35,684 bases of DNA from Nitrospirota bacterium. GTDB lineage: Bacteria; Nitrospirota; Nitrospiria; Nitrospirales; NS-4. A program made the position numbers and the translations under genes. Of the stretch, positions 22,636 through 29,825 are shown one piece after another. The stretch spans positions 1 through 35,684 of the forward strand of contig VBOO01000002.1 in the NCBI GenBank assembly GCA_005877505.1. Direction: 5' to 3'. Under the pieces are notes generated by a model. That model worked only from the letters and a program-made list of their open reading frames with translations, was not told the DNA's origin and did no database searches. Every line of letters begins with the position of its first letter. Position 1 is the stretch's first letter.

Positions 22636-25035
22636 ATGGCCGCTGCTGGTATGAGCAGAAGCGGAGCGGCAGGGACTCGCCATGAGATGGCGGGAGTGGT
22701 GCTCCTCACCTTGGCGCTGCTCCTCGGCCTTTCGCTGCTGTCCTACTCTCCACGCGATCCGATCCTGTTCGAAGAGTCCTTTCATCCGGCGTCCGTTCAC
22801 AACCTGATCGGCCGGGTCGGGATGACGCTGGCCACCGTTGTCTTTGCGGTCTTCGGGGGCGGGGGCTATCTCGCGCCGATCGCGCTGGGAATCCTCGGAA
22901 GCCGATGCTTCCTCCGTGGCGGATTGGGCATCACGCTCCGCAGCGCCGGCGGCTTCACGGCGTTGCTCCTGTTCTTGTCCATGCTGTTGGCGCTGCACGT
23001 GCCTGGCGTGCCGACGATCAGTAGCGGGTGGATTCAGGAAGGACTGGCGGGCGGGCGTGTCGGCAGCTCCCTTAGCGGGATGCTCGTGCTGTACTTCGCG
23101 CCGGTTGGCGCCCACATCGTGATCATTGCCGGGTTGCTCCTGTCCGTGCTCATCGCGACTCCGTTCTCGCTGTTCACGCTCGGCCGGCAGTGGGCGGAGA
23201 TGGCGGCGACTCTGCGCGAATGGGCGCAGGAACGGTGGAGCCTGTTCCAGGCGTGGGCGGGCGACAGGCCCAAGCGCGTCAAGGCCAAACCAGTCAAGAT
23301 CATCAGGCCGAAGCCGGCCGTGCCGGATGAGGTGGAGATCACTCAGGCGGCAGGCAGCGCCGAAACCGTGGAACCGGTGCCGCTGAACCAGCCGGCGTAC
23401 CGTCGTCGCAAGAGGAAGCTCGCCCTCGCGGATCATCGTTCGGCGCAGCTTGTCTTGCCTCAGGTCGTGGACGGAGCCGGGTACGTGCTGCCGGACCCGG
23501 CGGTGTTGCTGCGCGAGCCGGCGACGCGGGTGGATCGGGTCACCGATGAGGAGATCCGTGCGCAGGCGCAGGTGCTCACCCAGGCCCTGGCGAATTTCGG
23601 GATCGACGGCCAGGTGATCCAAACGCACGTGGGCCCCGTCGTGACGATGTACGAATTCGAGCCGGCCCCCGGCGTCAAGGTGGCCCGCATCGTGAACCTC
23701 GCCGACGATCTCGCGCTGGCCATGCGGGCGACCAGCCTCCGCATCGTCGCGCCCATCCCCGGCAAGTCGGTGGTCGGCATTGAAGCGCCCAACCCGCGGC
23801 GCGAAGACGTGATGCTCAAGGAACTCGTGCTGAGCGAGGCGTACAGCGGCGCTCGCTCGCGGTTGAAACTGGCGCTGGGCAAGGACATCTTCGGCGCGCC
23901 CGTCGTGGCGGATCTCCGGAGCATGCCGCACCTGCTCGTCGCGGGCGCCACGGGATCGGGCAAGAGCGTCGGCCTCAACACGATGATCCTGAGCCTCCTC
24001 TTCGCGGCGCGCCCCGATGAGGTCAAGTTTCTGCTGATCGACCCCAAGATGCTCGAGCTGACGGTGTACGAGGGCATCCCGCATCTGTGGCGTCCGGTCA
24101 TTACGCAGCCCAAGGCCGCCTCGCGCGGGCTTATGCTGGCCGTCAAGGAGATGGACCGCCGCTACAAGCTGATGGCCGAGTTCGGCGCCCGGAACATTGA
24201 TGCGTACAACCGCGCCGTCGCAGAGGCCCAGGGCGTTGCACTGCCGCACCCCTTGGAGACGCCGGAGGGGGAGGTCGTGCCCTGCACGGAGCCTCAGACG
24301 GCGTATTTCTCGGAAGAGGAGCGGCTGGCGTTGGGCGGGACGGCGGCTCCCGGCATCTCGGAGGCGCAGACGCCGCCGGCCCCGCTTCCCTACCTGGTCA
24401 TCGTCATCGACGAACTGGCCGACCTGATGATGGTCGCTTCAAAGGAGGTCGAGGACTCCATCACCAAGCTGGCGCAGATGGCAAGGGCCGCCGGGATCCA
24501 CCTGATCCTTGCCACGCAGCGGCCCTCCGTGGACGTGCTGACGGGCCTCATCAAGGCGAACTTCCCGGCTCGTATCGCGTTCCAGGTCGCATCGAAGACC
24601 GACTCGCGCACGATCCTCGACCAGAACGGCGCCGATCAGTTGCTGGGCCGCGGCGACATGCTCTACCTTGCCACGGGCAGCGGCAAGTTGATCCGCGTGC
24701 ACGGCGCCTACGTGCCGGAGGGAGATCTGCGCAGGGTCGTGGAGTTCGTCAGGGCCCAGGGCAGTCCGGCCTTTGCCGAGGAGGCGGTGCCGGTGGGGGC
24801 GGAGGCGCCCGGCGCCGACGGCGAGCGGGACGAGATGTACGAGAAGGCCAAGGAGATCGTGGTCGGCACCGGGCAGGCCTCGGCCTCGTTCCTGCAACGC
24901 CGGCTCCGCATTGGCTATCCCCGCGCGGCTCGCATGATCGAGATGATGGAACAGGACGGCCTCGTCGGCGCGATGTCACGAGACGGCCGCCGTGAAGTGC
25001 TGGTCAAGCGCGTGGGCGTTGATGAGGGGTTATGA
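22636..25035 (+). CDS. ftsK: DNA translocase FtsK
   Basis: 799 residues from the ATG at 22636; the frame is also open to an ATG at 22618, but that one overlaps a -10-like TGT-TATGGT and FtsK needs its own promoter after the terminator at 22573. Four N-terminal membrane helices (about 10-190) are followed by a short basic linker (KRVKAKPVK) and the motor: Walker A GATGSGKS, Walker B LVIVIDELADL, then ATQRPSVDVLTGLIKANFPARIAF. The C-terminal gamma winged helix (FLQRRLRIGYPRAARMIEMM) binds KOPS-like DNA sites. An insertion of about 50 residues lies between NIDAYN and the Walker B strand. It pumps chromosome dimers through the septum at division. The stop overlaps lolA. Confidence 0.92.
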   Translation: MAAAGMSRSGAAGTRHEMAGVVLLTLALLLGLSLLSYSPRDPILFEESFHPASVHNLIGRVGMTLATVVFAVFGGGGYLAPIALGILGSRCFLRGGLGITLRSAGGFTALLLFLSMLLALHVPGVPTISSGWIQEGLAGGRVGSSLSGMLVLYFAPVGAHIVIIAGLLLSVLIATPFSLFTLGRQWAEMAATLREWAQERWSLFQAWAGDRPKRVKAKPVKIIRPKPAVPDEVEITQAAGSAETVEPVPLNQPAYRRRKRKLALADHRSAQLVLPQVVDGAGYVLPDPAVLLREPATRVDRVTDEEIRAQAQVLTQALANFGIDGQVIQTHVGPVVTMYEFEPAPGVKVARIVNLADDLALAMRATSLRIVAPIPGKSVVGIEAPNPRREDVMLKELVLSEAYSGARSRLKLALGKDIFGAPVVADLRSMPHLLVAGATGSGKSVGLNTMILSLLFAARPDEVKFLLIDPKMLELTVYEGIPHLWRPVITQPKAASRGLMLAVKEMDRRYKLMAEFGARNIDAYNRAVAEAQGVALPHPLETPEGEVVPCTEPQTAYFSEEERLALGGTAAPGISEAQTPPAPLPYLVIVIDELADLMMVASKEVEDSITKLAQMARAAGIHLILATQRPSVDVLTGLIKANFPARIAFQVASKTDSRTILDQNGADQLLGRGDMLYLATGSGKLIRVHGAYVPEGDLRRVVEFVRAQGSPAFAEEAVPVGAEAPGADGERDEMYEKAKEIVVGTGQASASFLQRRLRIGYPRAARMIEMMEQDGLVGAMSRDGRREVLVKRVGVDEGL

Positions 25036-25724
25036 CCCGCCGCACGCTCGCGAGGAGCGTCGCCCTGGCGATGCTCGGGCTGGGGATTGCCTGGCTGCCC
25101 GCACCCGTCCGAGCCGGAGATCCCGTGAAGGATCTGGTGAGGAAGGTCGAGGCCCGCTACCAGAAGACGACAGACCTCACCGCTGAATTCTCCCAGTCCA
25201 CGGACATCCGGGGGTTTGCCAAGCCGCTCCAGTCGTCCGGCCGGGTCTACCTCAAGCGACCCGGCAAGCTCCGGTGGGACTACCTGGCGCCCACGCTCGA
25301 ACAGATCTTCGTGGACAACGACAAGGTCCAGTTCTACATCCCCGAGCACAAGCAGGTGATGGTTGGGCAGCTGTCCAAATTGGCCGACTCCCAGGCCCCG
25401 CTCCACCTGCTCCAAGGCATCGGGCGGCTGGACAGTCACTACCTCGTCGCGACCGCGCCTGACGGAGCTAAAGGGAACGGCGGCCTCCCGCTCCTGAGCC
25501 TGACTCTGCGCGACGGCGGGCCGGACCACCCACGGATCGTCGTCGAGGTGGACCCGGGCTCCTTCTTCCTGCGCCGGGTCGAGCTGCATGACGTGAACGG
25601 GAACGTGTCCACCTTCACGTTCGGCGCGTTCCGCCCTAACACCGGCCTCCAGGACAGGCTGTTCGCATTCACCGTGCCCCAGGACGTGGAAGTCGTCGAC
25701 GCCCCGACACTGGCGGTCCCCTGA
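25032..25724 (+). CDS. lolA: Outer-membrane lipoprotein carrier protein LolA
   Basis: 230 residues. Signal peptide MTRRTLARSVALAMLGLGIAWLPAPVRA, then the LolA half-barrel with LTAEFSQSTDIRGFAKPLQSSGRVYLKRPGKLRWDYLAP, a region typical of the family (residue classes F-x-Q and G-x-x-x-x-x-R-P-G-x-x-R-W-x-Y). It ferries lipoproteins through the periplasm from LolCDE to LolB. The start overlaps the ftsK stop as ATGA; ftsK-lolA adjacency is conserved in many bacteria. The window's several lipobox proteins would be its cargo. Confidence 0.9.
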   Translation: MTRRTLARSVALAMLGLGIAWLPAPVRAGDPVKDLVRKVEARYQKTTDLTAEFSQSTDIRGFAKPLQSSGRVYLKRPGKLRWDYLAPTLEQIFVDNDKVQFYIPEHKQVMVGQLSKLADSQAPLHLLQGIGRLDSHYLVATAPDGAKGNGGLPLLSLTLRDGGPDHPRIVVEVDPGSFFLRRVELHDVNGNVSTFTFGAFRPNTGLQDRLFAFTVPQDVEVVDAPTLAVP

Positions 25725-25734
25725 CCGCTCCTCG

Positions 25735-26124
25735 ATGCCCTGGAACGCCAAATGGATTGCCGCCATCGTGGGGACGTTCGTCCTCCTGGTCATTGCCGAC
25801 CGCATCAGGTATGTCCAGGAGATGAAGACCCTGGCGGCCCGACTCGGCGTGGAATGGTCCAAGATCGAGCGGCGAGGGACCTTCCCCTACGAATACTACA
25901 AGAAGGTGGTCCACTACGGCATGACGAAGGACGAGGTCCACAATGTCATGGCCTATTTCGCCAGCGTTGAGGAGAAGCAGTTCGGGCGCTATCTCTACGA
26001 GATCTATTACTATCGCTTCGGGACCCTGAGCCGCCACGGCGTCAGGGTTGAGTATGACCAGTTGGGAAGGGTCCGCAAAGTGGACGACGCGCCGCCCGTC
26101 CCGCCACAGGACCTCTCGAAATGA
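25735..26124 (+). CDS. Small membrane-anchored protein, possibly BamE/SmpA-like
   Basis: 129 residues. One N-terminal membrane helix (WIAAIVGTFVLLVIADRI) anchors a soluble domain. GMTKDEVHNVMAYFAS followed by YLYEIYYYRFG and GVRVEYDQLGRVRKVD follows the pattern of BamE/SmpA-type domains (a GMT-x-x-x-V helix, then beta strands ending in D-x-x-G-x-V). This is recognition by eye, not proof. It follows lolA by 10 bases, so a part in envelope assembly would make sense. Its stop codon falls in an 11-base tandem duplication. Confidence 0.65.
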   Translation: MPWNAKWIAAIVGTFVLLVIADRIRYVQEMKTLAARLGVEWSKIERRGTFPYEYYKKVVHYGMTKDEVHNVMAYFASVEEKQFGRYLYEIYYYRFGTLSRHGVRVEYDQLGRVRKVDDAPPVPPQDLSK

Positions 26125-26216
26125 ATTGGAAATGAATTGGGGACAGATTTATTTTTCAATTGCATTGCACCGTCTGCTAGTCTGCTTGCGTGATCATGGA
26201 AAATAAATCTGTCCCC
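26119..26216. repeat. Palindromic element with 20-bp terminal inverted repeats, plus 11-bp tandem repeat
   Basis: GGGGACAGATTTATTTTTCA (26139-26158) is the inverted match, at 19 of 20 positions, of the segment 26197-26216. The 38-base centre is not coding. AAATGAATTGG is repeated directly at 26119-26129 and 26130-26140, the first copy holding the stop codon of the upstream gene. GGGGACAG-type palindromes of this kind often accompany REP-associated IS200-like transposases; none is present here. The element ends 11 bases before the KimA-like gene. Confidence 0.75.
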
Positions 26217-26227
26217 CTTAAAAGACG

Positions 26228-28042
26228 ATGTGGCTGAAGCGCTGGCTGCTCGGCCATCCTCTCGCGACCAAGCAGGCCGTCCACGAGCGGCTGTCGAATC
26301 CCGTGGCGCTCGCGGTCTTCTCGTCGGACCCGCTCTCCTCGGTCGCCTATGCCACTGAAGAAATTCTGCTCGTCCTGGTCTTGGCCGGCACGGCCGCCCT
26401 GCACTACTCCATCGGGATCAGCCTCGTGATCGTTGGATTGGTGGCCATTCTCACCGCGTCCTACCGTCAGACCATCTACGGCTATCCGTCCGGCGGCGGG
26501 GCGTTTGTCGTGGCAAAATCCAACCTCGGCGAAGCGCCCGGGTTGGTCGCCGGGGCGGCGCTGCTCATCGACTATGTGTTGACCGTGGCCGTGAGCGTCG
26601 CGGCTGGGATTGCCGCGATTACTTCGGCGGTGCCGGGGTTGCACGAGCACCGCATCGGTTTGGGCCTCCTGGCGATCGCCATCCTGACCTGGGGCAATCT
26701 TCGAGGCGTGCGGGAATCGGGCAAGATCTTTGCCTTGCCGACCTACCTGTTCGTCGGTGGCCTCGGTGTGGTGATCCTCGTCGGTTTGGGGCGGGTGCTC
26801 TTTGGCGTTGAGGAACAACACCCGCTTCCCTCTGTTCCGGCCGTGGAAGGACTCACGCTCTTTCTGCTCCTTCGCGCGTTCTCCTCCGGCTGTACCGCCT
26901 TGACCGGCATCGAGGCGATCTCGAACGGCGTACCGGCCTTCCGGCCTCCGGCACCGAAGAATGCCGCAACCACCATGATCTGGATGGCCACGATCTTGGG
27001 TGGCCTGTTTCTCGGGATCACCATCCTCGCCCATATCTACGGAGTCGTGCCGCGCCAAGACGAGACCCTGATCTCCCAGATCGCGCGAATCTCGCTCGGC
27101 GGGGGCGTCCTGTACTACTTCATGCAGGTCGCGACGATGCTGATCCTGATCCTCGCGGCGAACACGAGCTACAACGGCTTTCCCCGACTGGCCTCCCTGC
27201 TGGCTCAGGACAGCTTTCTGCCGCACCAGATGCGGAGTGTCGGTGACCGGTTGGCCTTCTCAAACGGGATTTTCATCCTGGGTCTGAGCGCAGCGCTCCT
27301 GCTGATCGTTTTTCGCGGCGAGACACACGCGTTGATCCCGCTGTACGCCGTCGGCGTCTTCCTGTCCTTCACGCTCTCCCAGGCGGGCATGGTCCGTCAT
27401 TGGCAGGACCGAAAAGGCCGTGGCTGGCGGAAGAAGCTCGCGATCAATCTGACCGGCGCCGTCGCGACCGGCGTGGCCACCGTGGTGCTGGCCATCACCA
27501 AGTTCACGCATGGCGCCTGGATGGTGATCTTTCTGATCCCCCTCCTCATCGTTATGTTCAAGAAGATCCAGTGGCACTACAAGATGGCCGACTGGCAGCT
27601 CTCCCTGACCATGTATGAGCGGCCCAAGAACCCGCCGCCGAACATTGTGGTGATGCCGATCGGGAGCGTGAACCGGGCGGCCGTCATCGCCTTGGACTAC
27701 GTCCGGCAGCGGGCGCAGGACATCCGCGCGGTGCACGTGGACGTGGATCCCGACGAGACGATGAAGATCAAGCAAGACTGGGAGAAGTGGGGGGGCGGCA
27801 TTCCCCTGGTGATCCTGCCCTCGCCGTATCGGTCGTTCATCCAGCCGTTGCTCGACTATGTCGAAAAAGTCCGGCAGGAGAATCCCGGCGGGTGGGTCAC
27901 GGTCGTGCTGGGAGAAGTCTTGCCCGCACGCTGGTGGGAGAACCTCCTGCACAATCAACGCGCCTTGCTGATCAAGGCCGCGCTGCTCTTCAAGTTCCGC
28001 GTGATCGTGACCGACGTCCCCTATCACCTGGGACCGTACTAG
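26228..28042 (+). CDS. kimA: KimA-like APC-superfamily potassium transporter
   Basis: 604 residues, close to Bacillus KimA (YdaO). About 12 membrane helices are followed by a C-terminal cytosolic alpha/beta domain (about 450-604). Diagnostic stretches include LAVFSSDPLSSVAYATEEIL, YPSGGGAFVVAKSNLGE, AFSSGCTALTGIEAISNGVP and IPLYAVGVFLSFTLSQAGM; the C-terminal tail RWWENLLHNQRALLIKAALLFK also follows KimA closely (quoted as recalled similarity). KimA imports K+ with protons and is inhibited by c-di-AMP in Bacillus; whether this one is regulated so is unknown. No clear ribosome binding site; the repeat at 26139-26216 lies where its promoter should be. Confidence 0.85.
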   Translation: MWLKRWLLGHPLATKQAVHERLSNPVALAVFSSDPLSSVAYATEEILLVLVLAGTAALHYSIGISLVIVGLVAILTASYRQTIYGYPSGGGAFVVAKSNLGEAPGLVAGAALLIDYVLTVAVSVAAGIAAITSAVPGLHEHRIGLGLLAIAILTWGNLRGVRESGKIFALPTYLFVGGLGVVILVGLGRVLFGVEEQHPLPSVPAVEGLTLFLLLRAFSSGCTALTGIEAISNGVPAFRPPAPKNAATTMIWMATILGGLFLGITILAHIYGVVPRQDETLISQIARISLGGGVLYYFMQVATMLILILAANTSYNGFPRLASLLAQDSFLPHQMRSVGDRLAFSNGIFILGLSAALLLIVFRGETHALIPLYAVGVFLSFTLSQAGMVRHWQDRKGRGWRKKLAINLTGAVATGVATVVLAITKFTHGAWMVIFLIPLLIVMFKKIQWHYKMADWQLSLTMYERPKNPPPNIVVMPIGSVNRAAVIALDYVRQRAQDIRAVHVDVDPDETMKIKQDWEKWGGGIPLVILPSPYRSFIQPLLDYVEKVRQENPGGWVTVVLGEVLPARWWENLLHNQRALLIKAALLFKFRVIVTDVPYHLGPY

Positions 28043-28103
28043 CGCTCTTCCGCGCCGCCCTCGCTCTTTCGGTGTCAAGCGGTCCCGTGCTAAAGTACCG
28101 TTC

Positions 28104-29804
28104 ATGCGTGTGTCTGCTTCCCGAATCATGCTGGCAGCCGTGGCGGTGTCAGTCGCGACCGGCCTGTGGTGGCCGCCGTTGTTTGCCCCGGCTTCGGGAG
28201 CGGCGCCGGCGGCCGAGTACATAAAGAAGGGCAGGCGGCCGGCGGCCAAGACCACGCCGGTGATCGCGGCGGCCAAGCAGTATGCGGAAGCCATCGCCTC
28301 GGGCGATCGGGTGGGGTTCGGGCGCCTCGATTTCGGCTGCCAGTTCGCGCTGGTTTCGGCCGCTGCCGCGCCGTTCAAGGACTTTCCGCCTGGGTCCGAT
28401 CCGATCTACGGGCAATGCTGGACGACACTGGTCCAGGCCCAAGACACCGCTGTCGAGCAACGGGACGAGGGGGTGAACGCGATCTGGCCGGGCAAGGGAT
28501 TCCTGGTGTTCTACAGGAACCAGCTCACCAGCTACGCACCGTCGTTTTACGTGATGGCGCGAATGGGCCTGTCCCCGCCGGGCACTGGAATTCGGGTCGA
28601 GCCGGTGGACAGCGCGCCCATACCGGCCGCCTCGTTCCGGATGCGCTCGGGCGCGCCCCTGGTGTCCGTGCCGGCCTCGGTGGTCAGGCTCCGGGTCACC
28701 TATAAGGATCCGATCACCTCGCCGGTGACGTACGCGCCCGAGGAGTACAACCTGACCGCCACGGTCACGACCACCACGCAGGCGCTGAAGGCGGTCACCG
28801 TCAAGTGGGTGGTGCTGTCGGGCCTGCGCAAGCTAGGGTTCCCGGGTGATACGGCGGTGCTGAATCTGCCGATGGCCGGCCGCGAGGGAGAGGCCGTGCC
28901 GTCCGTCACCGAGACCGGCGGCTATATCCCCGGCTCAGGCGAGTGGTGGAAGCCGACCGACGCGCCAGAAGTGCTCAGCGCCGCGCTCCAGCGCATGGCG
29001 CACTACGCCGAGCAGCGGGACCGCATCGCGCTGTTGAACCGGGTGCTGATCGTGGACCCCGGCCAGGTGGCCGCGTTGACGATTCTCACGGGCGGCCTCT
29101 ACCACACGCTGGTGAGCGCCGGCGCCGCCGTACACCGCGTGCCGATCGGCGATACGGCGCTGGCCGACCGCTTCAACGAGCTCTATTGGAACGCCTACGC
29201 CCAGGAGTCCCGCATCGACATCTCCTACCCAAGGAGCATGATCGGGAAGGACGGCATCGCCACGCCGACCCCGGCCGACTATCTGTACCGGATGCTCCCC
29301 GCGATGGAGCGACTCGCGCGCCTGCAGCCGGACGATCTGGAGAGCCGGATTCGCCTGGGGAATGCCTATCGGTGGAATAACGATCCGCAGGCGGCGATCG
29401 CCACGCACGAGGCGGTGCTGAAGGACATCCCGCCGGAGCGCGCCGCGCTCAAGGCGCGCGTCCTGCTGGAGCTGGCATGGTCCCGCATCGCGAAGGTCGC
29501 CTGGAGCCGCATGTTGGATGATCCTACCCTCGTGCAGGCCAACAAGGCGGCGGAGGAGGCGTTCACGCTGACGGATCGGCCGCTGGACAAGTTCACGGCC
29601 ACCTATACGATGGCGTATGCACAGGCCTATATGCCGAACCGCGACAACCACGCGATGCTGGAGAAATTGACCGAGGCGCGCCGTTGGTATTTGCAACTGG
29701 CCGGCGCCTCCGTGGACTCGTGGCTCTTCCTGCTCCAGAACGACACGCTCAAGGGCGTGGTCGAAGCCGACCCCGCCTTCAAGCCCCTCCTCACCGCCTC
29801 ATAG
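28104..29804 (+). CDS. Large secreted protein with TPR-like C-terminal part, unknown function
   Basis: 566 residues. A signal peptide (MRVSASRIMLAAVAVSVATG onward) is followed by a domain of unknown type (about 50-290; KQYAEAIASGDRVGFGRLDFGCQF, with two cysteines) and an all-helical region (about 300-566) in which RLQPDDLESRIRLGNAYRWNNDPQAAIATHEAVL has tetratricopeptide spacing (motif given as residue pattern). No catalytic motif recognised. It has its own extended -10-like TGC-TAAAGT 7 bases before the ATG, suggesting a leaderless transcript. It converges on the efflux locus with 21 bases between stops and no clear terminator there. Confidence 0.7.
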   Translation: MRVSASRIMLAAVAVSVATGLWWPPLFAPASGAAPAAEYIKKGRRPAAKTTPVIAAAKQYAEAIASGDRVGFGRLDFGCQFALVSAAAAPFKDFPPGSDPIYGQCWTTLVQAQDTAVEQRDEGVNAIWPGKGFLVFYRNQLTSYAPSFYVMARMGLSPPGTGIRVEPVDSAPIPAASFRMRSGAPLVSVPASVVRLRVTYKDPITSPVTYAPEEYNLTATVTTTTQALKAVTVKWVVLSGLRKLGFPGDTAVLNLPMAGREGEAVPSVTETGGYIPGSGEWWKPTDAPEVLSAALQRMAHYAEQRDRIALLNRVLIVDPGQVAALTILTGGLYHTLVSAGAAVHRVPIGDTALADRFNELYWNAYAQESRIDISYPRSMIGKDGIATPTPADYLYRMLPAMERLARLQPDDLESRIRLGNAYRWNNDPQAAIATHEAVLKDIPPERAALKARVLLELAWSRIAKVAWSRMLDDPTLVQANKAAEEAFTLTDRPLDKFTATYTMAYAQAYMPNRDNHAMLEKLTEARRWYLQLAGASVDSWLFLLQNDTLKGVVEADPAFKPLLTAS

Positions 29805-29825
29805 TCGCCTTTCCTTGGCCCTGCT

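Noticed and set aside
22567-24249. A 560-codon minus-strand open frame opposite ftsK
   Set aside because: His/Arg/Asp-rich composition typical of the antisense of a high-GC gene; ftsK is clearly the real gene.
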